This document shows, piece after piece, positions 1-8,703 of a DNA stretch of 64,000 nucleotides. The translations under genes and the position numbers were made by a program. The DNA is from Deltaproteobacteria bacterium. GTDB lineage: Bacteria; Myxococcota_A; UBA9160; JAJDAL01. The stretch lies in NCBI GenBank assembly GCA_029261875.1, contig JAJDAL010000046.1:1-64000 (forward strand). Reading direction: 5' to 3'. The notes under the pieces are model-generated. The model was not told the DNA's origin. It was given only the letters and a program-made list of their open reading frames with translations, and made no database searches. Each line of letters starts with the position of its first letter. Position 1 is the stretch's first letter.

Positions 1-30
1 CCTGTCCCTCTGTAGAGTGGCGATCGCGTT

Positions 31-157
31 GCGGCGACCCGCGATCGCAGGGTCCCGCCCGATCACGAACTTCGTGAACTCCGTCAGATCCGGAAGGAAG
101 CAGCGGTAGCGGGGATTCGGTTGCGGGTGGGGGTGCCCTGCGATCCCGGGTCGCCGC
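31..157 (+). ncRNA. ffs: Bacterial small SRP RNA (4.5S-like)
   Basis: RNA component of the signal recognition particle, which binds Ffh for co-translational membrane targeting. The conserved apical domain CCGGAAGGAAGCAGC is at about 91-105. The flanks form a long hairpin: GCGGCGACCC from 31 pairs with GGGTCGCCGC ending at 157, and the next segments (GATCGCAGGG and CCCTGCGATC) continue the stem. Its position directly upstream of dnaX is common in bacteria. The ends are inferred from the stem and may be off by a few bases. Confidence 0.9.
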
Positions 158-178
158 AGATCCAGAAAGGCCCCCGGA

Positions 179-1948
179 TTGACCTACGAAGTACTCGCTC
201 GCAAGTGGCGCCCCCAACGCTTTGACGAAGTCGCCGGGCAATCCCACGTCACCACCGCGCTCCGCAACGCCATCCAGATGGACCGTGTGCCCCACGCGGT
301 CCTGCTTTCGGGCCCGCGCGGCGTCGGCAAGACGACCCTGGCCCGCATCCTCGCGCGCTGCCTGAATTGCGACCAGGGACCGACTGACGCGCCTTGCGGC
401 AAATGCCCGACCTGTGCGGAGATCACGTCCGGACGTTCCACAGACGTACAAGAGATCGACGCCGCCAGCCGCACCAGCGTCGACGATGTGCGCGAGCTGA
501 TCGAAACCGTTCGCTATGCGCCTTCTCCGGGCAAGCATCGGATCTTCGTCGTCGACGAAGTCCACATGCTCTCCACACCGGCCTTCAACGCCTTGCTGAA
601 GACCCTCGAAGAACCGCCGCCCAAGAGCCTGTTCATCTTCGCCACCACGAACCCGGAAAAGATTCCCTTCACGGTTCTTTCGCGCTGTCAGCGCTTCGAT
701 CTGCACCGCGTGCCCACGGCGCAAGTCGTCGAGAAGTTGCGTGACATCGCCAAAGCCGAAGGGATCGAGATCAGCGATCACGGTCTGATGCTGCTCGCCC
801 GCGAGAGCGAGGGGTCGTTGCGCGATGCGGAGACCTTGCTCGATCAACTGATCGCCACGGGGGGCAGCCAGATCGACGACGAGCGCGTGGCGGAAGTACT
901 CGACCTGATCGATCGGCGCTTGATCCTGGCGGTACTTTCGGCCTGCATCGACGGAGATCCCGCCGAAGCCCTCGAAGCCTGCTCGCGCGCCGGACAGTCA
1001 GGCGCCGACGCCAAACGCCTGGGTGCTGCGTTCGTTCAAGTCCTTCGCGACCTGGTGGTTCTCCGCGTGGCTCCGAAGGCGCAAGATCTGGTCGAGGGCG
1101 GCGAAGCCGAAATCGCAGAGTTGCGCGAGATCGCTTCGCGCGCCGAACCCACGAGACTGCGGCGCATGTTCCGCGCGCTGATTCGCGAGCAGGAAGACCT
1201 CGCTTGGGCCCCGCAACCCCAGGCCGTCCTGGAGATGGCGGTGGTGCGCCTCGCGACCCTGCCGGACGGGGACGACGTCACGAAACTCTTGTCGCGCATC
1301 GATGCGCTGGAACGCAGACTCGCCAGCGGCGGCGGATCCGAAGGCGGCGATGGCAAGGGCCCCGAAGCACGTGCGTCGAGCCCGCGAGAACGCCGCGGGT
1401 CGTCGACACGCCCAGCGCCGAAAGCGTCTCCATCGCAAGCGTCCGCGAAACCCACCGCCGCAGCGCCCGCGGCCAGCGGGCCGATTGCCACCGCTACCCC
1501 GACCGCGGACCGCCAACCCGCTGCAGACACGGCACCCCAGGGCGCTCCGGAAGCGGGCGCCCCGCTCGCCCTCGTGTTCGACCGCTTGCGCGGATTCGCG
1601 CAGGAAGAAAATCGCGCGCTCTTCTCCGCCCTCGAAGATGGGCAGCTCCTGGAACGCGCGGACGGTCGCATTCGGATTCGGATCCCCGAAGGCTTCGCGG
1701 CCAACCGGTTGCGCGGACGCGTGGCCGATCTCGAAGATGTGTGCGGGCGTTTCTTCGGCGAGCCCACACAGGTCGAATTCGCGGATTGCGACGAGCCCCA
1801 ACCCGCTCCCGCGCGGGCGCCCAAAGCCAGTACCCCGGACGCACGGCGGCGACGCCAAGAAGCGCTGGGCAATCCGTCCGTCAACGCGGCACTCGAAATC
1901 CTCGGCGGAGAAATCGTCGAAATTCGCCCCCTGGGCGACGGGGGATGA
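179..1948 (+). CDS. dnaX: DNA polymerase III subunit gamma/tau
   Basis: Clamp-loader ATPase that loads the beta clamp and ties the replicase together. The AAA+ module occupies roughly residues 1-240: Walker A GPRGVGKT at 45-52, zinc cysteines C64, C73, C76 and C79, Walker B DEVH at 126-129 and the SRC motif near 168-170. A clamp-loader collar follows to about 370, then a Pro/Ala-rich linker and a C-terminal domain. The start is TTG at 179, which gives the canonical N-terminus (TYEVLARKWRP). It is the first gene of a dnaX-ybaB-recR cluster. I see no A-rich slippery site, so a frameshifted gamma product is not evident. Confidence 0.95.
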   Translation: MTYEVLARKWRPQRFDEVAGQSHVTTALRNAIQMDRVPHAVLLSGPRGVGKTTLARILARCLNCDQGPTDAPCGKCPTCAEITSGRSTDVQEIDAASRTSVDDVRELIETVRYAPSPGKHRIFVVDEVHMLSTPAFNALLKTLEEPPPKSLFIFATTNPEKIPFTVLSRCQRFDLHRVPTAQVVEKLRDIAKAEGIEISDHGLMLLARESEGSLRDAETLLDQLIATGGSQIDDERVAEVLDLIDRRLILAVLSACIDGDPAEALEACSRAGQSGADAKRLGAAFVQVLRDLVVLRVAPKAQDLVEGGEAEIAELREIASRAEPTRLRRMFRALIREQEDLAWAPQPQAVLEMAVVRLATLPDGDDVTKLLSRIDALERRLASGGGSEGGDGKGPEARASSPRERRGSSTRPAPKASPSQASAKPTAAAPAASGPIATATPTADRQPAADTAPQGAPEAGAPLALVFDRLRGFAQEENRALFSALEDGQLLERADGRIRIRIPEGFAANRLRGRVADLEDVCGRFFGEPTQVEFADCDEPQPAPARAPKASTPDARRRRQEALGNPSVNAALEILGGEIVEIRPLGDGG

Positions 1949-1952
1949 TCCA

Positions 1953-2276
1953 TTGGACCTGAAGAACATCCTCGAGCAAGCGCGCGGTGTGCAATCCAAA
2001 ATCGCCGAAGTCCAGCGCGACCTCGAACACCGCAGCGTGGAAGCTTCCGCCGGCGGCGGCATGGTGACCGCGGTTGCCACCGGCGCCTTGAAGATCCGCG
2101 AGATCAAGATCGAGCCCGCACTGCTGGAAACCGGCGACCGCGCCATGTTGCAAGACCTGGTGGCCGCCGCGGTGAACGCCGCGCTCGGGGAAGCGCAGAA
2201 GATGGCCCAGCAGGAATTGCAGAAAGCCGCGGGCGGTCCCCTGGCGGGCCTGCTCGGCAACGACGGACCCTCCTAG
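1953..2276 (+). CDS. ebfC: YbaB/EbfC family nucleoid-associated protein
   Basis: Small DNA-binding protein of the YbaB/EbfC family, 107 aa, normally a homodimer that coats DNA. The sequence has the family pattern: an N-terminal helix (ILEQARGVQSKIAEVQ), a glycine-containing strand with the core GGGMVTAVATG, and a C-terminal helix rich in Ala/Gln. The start is TTG at 1953, 4 nt after the dnaX stop, with a GGGGA Shine-Dalgarno inside the end of dnaX. The longer open frame upstream is only an overlap with dnaX. The position between dnaX and recR is the classic synteny. Confidence 0.9.
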   Translation: MDLKNILEQARGVQSKIAEVQRDLEHRSVEASAGGGMVTAVATGALKIREIKIEPALLETGDRAMLQDLVAAAVNAALGEAQKMAQQELQKAAGGPLAGLLGNDGPS

Positions 2277-2282
2277 GCGTCG

Positions 2283-2882
2283 ATGCAGGGCTCTCCCGCC
2301 ATCGATCGACTGGTTTCGAGCTTGCGACGACTGCCGGGCATCGGCGAAAAGTCGGCGACGCGCCTCGCCTATCACCTGCTTTCTTCTCCGGAATCCCTAT
2401 CCCACGAACTCGCCGACGCCATCGTTCGCCTCAAGAAAGAAATCGTGTTGTGCGAGCGCTGCTTCAACCTGACCGACGAAAGCCCCTGCACCCTATGTCG
2501 TGAGGATCGCCGCGACGGGTCCATCTTGTGTGTAGTGGAGGAGCCGGCCGACCTGGCGGCGATCGAGCGTACGGGGGGATTCTCCGGGCGCTACCACGTG
2601 CTGGGCGGCACGATCTCCCCCATCGATGGCCTGGGGCCGGACGACCTGCGCATTCGCGAACTCGAAACGCGTATTCCCGCGGAATCGATTCGGGAAGTGA
2701 TCTTGGCCACGAACCCCAACGCCGAAGGCGACGCCACGGCCCACTACATTGCCGAACGCCTCAAGGACAGCGGCGTTCGCATGACGCGAATCGCTTATGG
2801 AATGCCGTTTGGTGGCGATCTCGAATACGCAGACCACCTCACGGTGGGGCGTTCGCTCCAGAACCGCAAAGAAATCGAATAA
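2283..2882 (+). CDS. recR: Recombination protein RecR
   Basis: RecR works with RecF and RecO to load RecA at gapped DNA. The 199-aa length is normal for the family. An N-terminal helix-hairpin-helix (LPGIGEKSATRLAYH, about residues 17-31) is followed by a four-cysteine zinc site (C57, C60, C69, C72) and a Toprim domain starting near residue 80 (ILCVVEEPADLAAIE). It is separated from ebfC by 6 nt, so it is probably co-transcribed with dnaX and ebfC. Confidence 0.96.
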   Translation: MQGSPAIDRLVSSLRRLPGIGEKSATRLAYHLLSSPESLSHELADAIVRLKKEIVLCERCFNLTDESPCTLCREDRRDGSILCVVEEPADLAAIERTGGFSGRYHVLGGTISPIDGLGPDDLRIRELETRIPAESIREVILATNPNAEGDATAHYIAERLKDSGVRMTRIAYGMPFGGDLEYADHLTVGRSLQNRKEIE

Positions 2883-3020
2883 CAACGTTGCACTAAAGCC
2901 CCGGGGCGGTCGACCGATCGCAGACTGGGGCTCTGGTTGTAGGCGCGCTTGCTCTTACTGCTCAGGGCACGGTAGAGTGCGCTCGGAATCCCCTGCGAAA
3001 CAGAGCGCTTACGAGGCCGG

Positions 3021-3500
3021 ATGCCGATGATCGACACCCTCGTGATCCAAGACGAGGACTACCGCGAGATCCTCGATGCGATCGAGCGACTTGCGCGCCA
3101 CGTGCGTGCAAAAGGGGTGTTCCTCATCGAAAAAAATGGCCAGCTGATCGCGGACGCGGGCGAGATGTATGGCCTGGACACCACGAGTCTGGCTTCCCTC
3201 GCCGCGGGCAATGTCGCGGCCACCGCGGGACTCGCCAAACTGATCGGCGAAGACGACTTCCCGACCCACTTCCATCAAGGCCAACACGATCACCTCCACA
3301 TGACGGTGATCGGGGGTCGCTTCATCTTGCTCGTGGTGTTCGATGATCGAACGTCACTCGGTCTGGTCCGGCTCCGGGTCCGAAAGTCGAGCGGTCAACT
3401 CGCGCAAATCTTCGAAGACGTGCTCAAGCGCGCCGACGGAGGCGCGGGCGCGCTCGACGAGATCACCGAAGCCGATATCGACAAACTGTTTTCGGATTAA
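3021..3500 (+). CDS. mglB: MglB-like roadblock/LC7 protein (GAP for MglA)
   Basis: Roadblock/LC7-domain protein of 159 aa, predicted GTPase-activating partner of the MglA-type GTPase encoded 6 nt downstream. The fold signature includes IERLARHVRAKGVFLIEKNGQ, the hydrophobic strand FILLVVFDDRTSLGLVRLRV and the Ala-rich LASLAAGNVAATAGLAKLIG helix. In myxobacteria MglB sets cell polarity by keeping MglA inactive at the lagging pole; that role here is inferred from homology. A second ATG at 3027 is an alternative start. The downstream position next to mglA is the usual arrangement. Confidence 0.85.
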   Translation: MPMIDTLVIQDEDYREILDAIERLARHVRAKGVFLIEKNGQLIADAGEMYGLDTTSLASLAAGNVAATAGLAKLIGEDDFPTHFHQGQHDHLHMTVIGGRFILLVVFDDRTSLGLVRLRVRKSSGQLAQIFEDVLKRADGGAGALDEITEADIDKLFSD

Positions 3501-3506
3501 ACCACC

Positions 3507-4097
3507 ATGTCGTTCATCAACTACTCCGCGCGCGAGATCAACTGCAAGATCGTCTACTACGGTCCGGGGCTCGGCGGCAAGACGACGAACCTGCAGTTCA
3601 TCTACAACAAGACCAATCCCGACCTGAAGGGAAAGATGATCTCCCTCGCCACGGAGACCGAGCGAACGCTGTTCTTCGATTTCCTGCCGATCGCCCTGGG
3701 CGAGATCCGCGGCTTCAAGATCCGTTTCCACCTCTATACGGTGCCGGGGCAGGTCTTCTACGACGCGAGCCGCAAGTTGATCCTGAAGGGCGTGGACGGC
3801 GTCGTGTTCGTCGCCGACAGCCAGGAAGAGCGCATGGAGGCGAACCTCGAGAGCGTCGACAATCTGCGCGAGAACCTGGTCGAGCGCGGCTACGACCTCG
3901 ACACCATGCCCTACGTGGTCCAGTACAACAAACGCGACCTGCCGGAAGTCGTGAGTGTCGATGAAATGCGCCGGCAGCTGAATCCGCGGCGGGTTTCCGA
4001 TTTCGAAGCCTGCGCGACCACCGGACAGGGCGTTTTCGAATCGCTCAAAGAGTCCGCTCGCCTGGTCCTGCGCGATCTCAAGAAAAAGAGCGGCTAG
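3507..4097 (+). CDS. mglA: MglA-like Ras-superfamily GTPase
   Basis: Small GTPase of the MglA family, 196 aa. Visible motifs are the P-loop GPGLGGKT at 19-26, the family-specific switch region TVPGQ at 78-82 followed by [11 protein letters not shown], and the guanine-specificity motif NKRD at 141-144. In gliding or twitching bacteria MglA-GTP marks the leading pole and recruits motility or polarity proteins. No other motility gene is in the window, so the cellular role here is inferred. It forms a two-gene unit with mglB, 6 nt apart. Confidence 0.92.
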   Translation: MSFINYSAREINCKIVYYGPGLGGKTTNLQFIYNKTNPDLKGKMISLATETERTLFFDFLPIALGEIRGFKIRFHLYTVPGQVFYDASRKLILKGVDGVVFVADSQEERMEANLESVDNLRENLVERGYDLDTMPYVVQYNKRDLPEVVSVDEMRRQLNPRRVSDFEACATTGQGVFESLKESARLVLRDLKKKSG

Positions 4098-4124
4098 GCA
4101 TTTCCCAGCGGTACAATCGCGCCG

Positions 4125-4931
4125 ATGCCGCACACGCGCGTCGACGGCCGAAACCTCTATTACGAACTTCACGGTGACACATTGCCGGGGACACCCCTGG
4201 TCCTGATCGCGGGCCTGGGCGGATCGTGCCGCGGTTGGCTTCCGTTGCAGGTCCCCGAATTCAGCCGCGAGCGCCCGACGTTGATCTTCGATCACCGCGG
4301 CGCCGGAGAGAGTGAAGATTCCAAGCGTGCCTTTACGACGGCGGACCTCGCCCGCGACACGGCGGGCCTGCTCGCGGTGCTGGGGATCGAGCGCGCGGAT
4401 GTACTCGGCGCGTTCCTCGGCGGGATGGTCGCCCAGGAACTCGCCCTGGGGCACGCGGAGGCCGTGCGCCGTCTCGTGCTGGTGGGGACCTACGCGCGCC
4501 CGGACGCCAAACGCCGCCTGTTGATCCAACAATGGAAAGACATGGCGCGCGCGGGTTGCTCGCGCGAAATCATGGCACGCGAACGGCTGCTCTGGAGCCT
4601 GGACGACGAAACCGTAGAACAGACCGACTTGATCGAAGCGATGTTGGAATTCTTCTCGAAAGACGCGCATCCCCTGGGCGACGACCTATTCGCGCGTCAA
4701 TGCGATGCCTGCCTGGGACACGACACGAAGGAGCGCCTCCCTGGGATCACCCAAACCACACTCGTGGTGTGCGGGGGCAACGACCAGCTGACCCCGGCCA
4801 AGTTTCACCGCGAGCTCTCCGCCGACATCCCCGACGCGCGTTTGATCACCTTCAACCTCGGCGGCCACCTCGTGATGGCGGAGTGGGCGGAGAAATTCAA
4901 CCACGCGGTCCAGCAGTTCTTGAGCGAATAG
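4125..4931 (+). CDS. Alpha/beta-hydrolase-fold protein lacking the nucleophile serine
   Basis: The 268-aa protein has a complete alpha/beta-hydrolase outline: an oxyanion-hole region (LIAGLGGSCRGW), the DHRGAGES loop, an elbow segment, an acid motif (GGNDQLTP) and a late histidine in GGHLVMAEW. The nucleophile elbow reads GAFLGG at 95-100 instead of GxSxGG, so Phe97 stands where the catalytic Ser is expected. Either the enzyme is non-catalytic or it uses another residue. Substrate is unknown. It starts 27 nt after mglA and ends 4 nt before the convergent methyltransferase-like gene. Confidence 0.8.
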   Translation: MPHTRVDGRNLYYELHGDTLPGTPLVLIAGLGGSCRGWLPLQVPEFSRERPTLIFDHRGAGESEDSKRAFTTADLARDTAGLLAVLGIERADVLGAFLGGMVAQELALGHAEAVRRLVLVGTYARPDAKRRLLIQQWKDMARAGCSREIMARERLLWSLDDETVEQTDLIEAMLEFFSKDAHPLGDDLFARQCDACLGHDTKERLPGITQTTLVVCGGNDQLTPAKFHRELSADIPDARLITFNLGGHLVMAEWAEKFNHAVQQFLSE

Positions 4932-4935
4932 TCGG

Positions 4936-5631
4936 TCAGTCCAAAGTGGCGAACCGGAGCTCGGGCAGCGTCGGCGCCAGCAGGTCACAGGCCGCAACTC
5001 CGGCGCGCAAAACCCGCGCGGAAAGTTTCGCGCCCCCTCCCACGAGGATGCGATTGTCGTAGTCGCGGACGTCGATTCGAACGCGACGGGGAAACAGCCG
5101 GCCCATGGAGCGCGTCACGGCTCGGGTCTCGTCGAGGGTATTGGAAACGAGCAGTCCACCGGGGCGCAGACAGGCCGCGGCCTGGGCGAGCCCGGGATCC
5201 GGCAACCAGGAAGGCTTACACACCTCGCGTCCGCTGCCGCCGAAGATGTCCTCGACGATGGCGTCGAAGCGACGGCGGGTGCGCCCGAGATACAGTTGGG
5301 CGTCCGCGGTCACCACGTCCAGTTCGAGGGCGTCGAGATCGAAGTGGCGGCGCGCGGCTTCGACCACCGCGGGTTCCAGCTCGACGCCGGTAATCCGGGC
5401 GCCCGGGTAAAGCGCACGCACGATGCGGGCGACGCTGCCGCCGCCCAATCCCAGCAACAATACCGACGGATCCCGTTTCGCCCCGAGGGCAACGAGGGGC
5501 GCCGCCAGTGCATCCCACACGGAACCCGTGCGATCGGATCCCGGCTCGTAGAACGAGGCGTAGGTGTCGTCGATTCGCAGGCGACGCACGGATCCGCGCC
5601 GTTCTACGCGAATTCGCGGGGATTTCTTCAA
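4936..5631 (-). CDS. Spermidine-synthase-like SAM-dependent methyltransferase-fold protein
   Basis: Class I Rossmann-fold protein related to spermidine synthases. Motif I is VLLLGLGGGSVARIV, the acidic ribose-binding strand is ITGVELEPAVVEAA, and a late DAIVEDIFGG motif matches the polyamine-synthase-like group. No partner polyamine gene is nearby, so the substrate is unknown. I chose the TTG at 5631, preceded by GGGAG with good spacing; it gives 231 aa and avoids overlapping the priA start. The frame is open to an ATG at 5679, which would lengthen the protein by 16 residues and overlap priA by 2 nt. Confidence 0.75.
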   Translation of the reverse strand: MKKSPRIRVERRGSVRRLRIDDTYASFYEPGSDRTGSVWDALAAPLVALGAKRDPSVLLLGLGGGSVARIVRALYPGARITGVELEPAVVEAARRHFDLDALELDVVTADAQLYLGRTRRRFDAIVEDIFGGSGREVCKPSWLPDPGLAQAAACLRPGGLLVSNTLDETRAVTRSMGRLFPRRVRIDVRDYDNRILVGGGAKLSARVLRAGVAACDLLAPTLPELRFATLD

Positions 5632-5677
5632 TGTCCGCTCCCGGCTTTGGCTCACGCCGCCTAAACTATCCATCTTC

Positions 5678-8143
5678 ATGTCCGCCGACTTATTCGCGAC
5701 CCAAGGTACCGACTGCGTTCGCGTCGCGTTGCCCCTGCCCTCCCCGTCGATCTTCGACTACGCGGTCCCGCCGGATCTGGCGGAAGTCGCGCTACCGGGC
5801 CGCCGCGTTCGCGTGGCATTCCGTCGGCGCCGCCTGACGGGGCTCATCCTCGAATCCGTGGCCAACACGGCGGGGCGCAAGCTGCGACCCATCGAACGCG
5901 TACTCGACGCGGAGTCCGTGCTGGATGCGGATTTGATCGAAATACTACGCGAGACCGCCGGCGAGGTCCTGTGCTCCGAAGGCCACGCGCTCCACGCCGC
6001 ACTCCCCGCCGGCTCCGCACCGCGAAGCGAAACGCAATACACGTTGACGGGTCGCGGCAGTGAAGCCCTGCGCAGTGGAGCCGCGCGCGGTGCGACCCTG
6101 CGCATTCTCGAAGCCATGGCGGACGGCGCGCGGGACCTCGACGTCCTGGAACGCCTCGCCCCGGACGCGGGCAAGACGCTTCCCGAATTGCTCGAGGATC
6201 GCCTGGTGGAAGCCCGCGAATGCGACACCACGCCCGGCGCCCGGGTCGCCACGGTGCGACGCATTCAATTGGCGCAGGGACTGCACCTCGACGACGCGCG
6301 GGCCAGCCTGGCGCGCGCCCCACGCCAGCGCGAATTGCTGGATCGCATCGGCCTCGGCGGCCCCCAGCTGTGGACCGCGCTGTGCAACGAAGATGCCCGC
6401 GCCCCCGCCCTGCTGCGTGCGCTCAACGAACGCGGGTTGATCGAGATCGAAACCATCGAGTCTCCGCGCAATGTGTTCGAAGACGCTCCGGAAGAAACCC
6501 TGCCCACGAAGCTCACACCCCACCAGAGCCAATGCCTGGGCCCCATCCTTCAGGCGGCCCAGGACCGCCGCTTCGAGCCCTTCCTCCTACACGGCGTCAC
6601 GGGCAGCGGGAAAACCGAGATCTACCTGCGCGTGGTGGCGGATGTGCTCCAACAGGGGCGTTCGGCGCTGTTGCTGGTTCCCGAGATCACCCTCACCCAC
6701 CAATTGGTATCCAGGCTTCGCGCGCGCTTCGGCGACGAACTCGCAATTTTGCACAGCGGCTTGCGGCCCGGTGAACGACTCGAACAATGGCTCGCCTTGC
6801 GGCGCGGGGAGACGCGCATCGCCGTGGGGGCGCGCTCGGCCATCTTCGCGCCCCTCACCGATCTGGGCGCCATCGTGGTCGATGAAGAACACGACCCCGC
6901 CTATAAGAACGAAGAAGGTTTCCGCTACGACGCGCGCGACCTCGCGCGCAAACGCGCCCTGCGCGCCGGCTGCCCGCTGATCCTCGCCTCGGCTACGCCG
7001 TCCCTGGAAACGCGCTTCGCCTGTGACAGCGGATCGATCCAAAGGCTCGTGCTGCCGCATCGCGTGGGACGACGCCCGCTCCCGTCTGTGGAGATCGTCG
7101 ACCTCGAGAAGGAAAAGTCCAGCGCTCCGCGCGGTCGCAAACTCGTGCTCTCGCGCCCCCTGCGCCGCGCCATGCGCACCAGTCTCGACGAAGGCGGCCA
7201 GGTGATGCTGTTCCTGAACCGCCGCGGCTTTTCGACCAAGATTTTTTGTTTCCAATGCGGGCACGCCGAGCGTTGCAAGCATTGCGACATCGCGTTGGTC
7301 TATCACGCCGTGGAGCGAACCCTCCGCTGCCATTATTGCGATTTCTCCATCGCCCCCCCGGAGCAATGCACGGGCTGCGGCGCGGGGGACACCGCTTTAC
7401 TCGGCATCGGAACCGAGCGCGTCGTCGAAGACACCCGCGAGCTGTTCCCGAATGCGCGCATCGAACGCCTCGATCGCGACGTTGCGCGCAAGCGCGGCGC
7501 GACGAGCCGCATCCTGCGCGCCTTGCGCGAGGGGGAGATCGACATCCTCGTCGGCACGCAGATGATCGCCAAGGGACACGATTTTCCCGGTGTGCGCCTG
7601 GTGGGCGTCGTGGCCGCAGATCTCGGTTTGCAATTCCCCGACTTCCGCGCCGCCGAGCGCACCTTCCAACTCCTCACCCAGGTCGCCGGTCGCGCGGGTC
7701 GCGGCCAGGCCCCCGGACGCGTCATCGTTCAAACCTTCGCGCCCGATCACTACGCCATCGCACCCGTGCAAAATCACGATTACGAGCGTTTCTACGCCCA
7801 AGAACTCGAGTTCCGCCGCAGCCTCGCCTACCCGCCCTTCGGCAAGCTCGCCTATGCGGTCGTTTCGGGACCCGATCAGGAACGCACGGAAGAGACCGCG
7901 CGCGAACTGGCCGAGAGCGTTCGGCAATCCCTCGTGAGGGGGCAAGAACCCGCTGTCGCGGTCCTGGGCCCGGCGCCGGCGCCCCTCGCGCGACTGCGCG
8001 ATCGCTATCGCTTCCAGATTCTGGTGAAGGGTGTCGACGCCCAAGCGGTCTGGAACGCCGGGCGATTCTTGAGTGAACGCATCGGACGTTTATCGGGCGA
8101 CATCTCCGCCAGTGTGGATGTGAACCCCATGAACATGCTGTAA
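5678..8143 (+). CDS. priA: Primosomal protein N' (replication restart helicase PriA)
   Basis: Superfamily 2 helicase that reloads the replisome at collapsed forks. An N-terminal DNA-binding region is followed by Walker A GVTGSGKT, the DEEH box, a multi-cysteine zinc region (CFQCGHAERCKHC ... CHYCDF ... CTGCGAGD) and helicase motifs V/VI (GTQMIAKGHDFPGV, QVAGRAGR). The start is ATG at 5678, giving 821 aa; an upstream open stretch in the same frame is not needed. It heads a run with def, fmt, rsmB and rpe in which most genes overlap or nearly touch. Confidence 0.95.
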   Translation: MSADLFATQGTDCVRVALPLPSPSIFDYAVPPDLAEVALPGRRVRVAFRRRRLTGLILESVANTAGRKLRPIERVLDAESVLDADLIEILRETAGEVLCSEGHALHAALPAGSAPRSETQYTLTGRGSEALRSGAARGATLRILEAMADGARDLDVLERLAPDAGKTLPELLEDRLVEARECDTTPGARVATVRRIQLAQGLHLDDARASLARAPRQRELLDRIGLGGPQLWTALCNEDARAPALLRALNERGLIEIETIESPRNVFEDAPEETLPTKLTPHQSQCLGPILQAAQDRRFEPFLLHGVTGSGKTEIYLRVVADVLQQGRSALLLVPEITLTHQLVSRLRARFGDELAILHSGLRPGERLEQWLALRRGETRIAVGARSAIFAPLTDLGAIVVDEEHDPAYKNEEGFRYDARDLARKRALRAGCPLILASATPSLETRFACDSGSIQRLVLPHRVGRRPLPSVEIVDLEKEKSSAPRGRKLVLSRPLRRAMRTSLDEGGQVMLFLNRRGFSTKIFCFQCGHAERCKHCDIALVYHAVERTLRCHYCDFSIAPPEQCTGCGAGDTALLGIGTERVVEDTRELFPNARIERLDRDVARKRGATSRILRALREGEIDILVGTQMIAKGHDFPGVRLVGVVAADLGLQFPDFRAAERTFQLLTQVAGRAGRGQAPGRVIVQTFAPDHYAIAPVQNHDYERFYAQELEFRRSLAYPPFGKLAYAVVSGPDQERTEETARELAESVRQSLVRGQEPAVAVLGPAPAPLARLRDRYRFQILVKGVDAQAVWNAGRFLSERIGRLSGDISASVDVNPMNML

Positions 8144-8154
8144 AATCGCGCGCC

Positions 8155-8703
8155 ATGGCGCTCCGCGAAGTCTTGCAATTCCCCGATCCGCGACTCAAAC
8201 GCGTTTCCGAACCGGTTGCGGAGATCACGGACGAGGTGCGCCAACTCGCCGCGGACATGCTCGAAATCATGTACGACGAACCGGGGATCGGGCTCGCCGC
8301 ACCGCAAGTGGGAGAAGCCATTCGGCTGGTGGTAGTCGATACGGATTGGACCGACGAAGGCGCCGAACGCAACCCACTGGTGCTCGTCAATCCCGAAATC
8401 ATCGAAAGCGACGGCAAGATCCTCTGGAACGAAGGCTGCCTGTCGGTGCCGGATTTCCAAGCCGAAGTCGAACGTGCGGAACGCATTCGCCTGAAAGCCC
8501 TGGACCTCGACGGACGCGAGCAGATCTACGACGCCGAAGAGTTGCGCGCCGTTTGCTTCCAACACGAGATCGACCACCTCGAAGGCATCCTCTTCATCGA
8601 CCGCATCAGTCGATTGAAGCGCAGCCTCTACGTGCAGAAGCGCAAGAAGGCGCTGCGACGCGAGCAAGAGGAATCGAGTTCCGCGTCCGGAGCCAATTTC
8701 TGA
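8155..8703 (+). CDS. def: Peptide deformylase
   Basis: Removes the N-formyl group from nascent proteins in the cytoplasm. All three family motifs are present: GIGLAAPQVG at 44-53, EGCLS at 93-97 with metal-binding C95, and HEIDH at 137-141 with the two metal histidines and catalytic Glu. The 182-aa length is normal. It lies 11 nt after priA and its stop codon overlaps the predicted start of fmt, pairing deformylation with formylation as in many bacteria. Confidence 0.97.
   Translation: MALREVLQFPDPRLKRVSEPVAEITDEVRQLAADMLEIMYDEPGIGLAAPQVGEAIRLVVVDTDWTDEGAERNPLVLVNPEIIESDGKILWNEGCLSVPDFQAEVERAERIRLKALDLDGREQIYDAEELRAVCFQHEIDHLEGILFIDRISRLKRSLYVQKRKKALRREQEESSSASGANF

Noticed and set aside
179..1948. 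Programmed -1 frameshift site in dnaX
   Set aside because: No A-rich slippery heptamer with downstream hairpin was found.
2896..2932. Terminator after recR (AGCCCC...GGGGCT)
   Set aside because: Six-bp stem with a loop of about 24 nt and no T-run; too weak to call.
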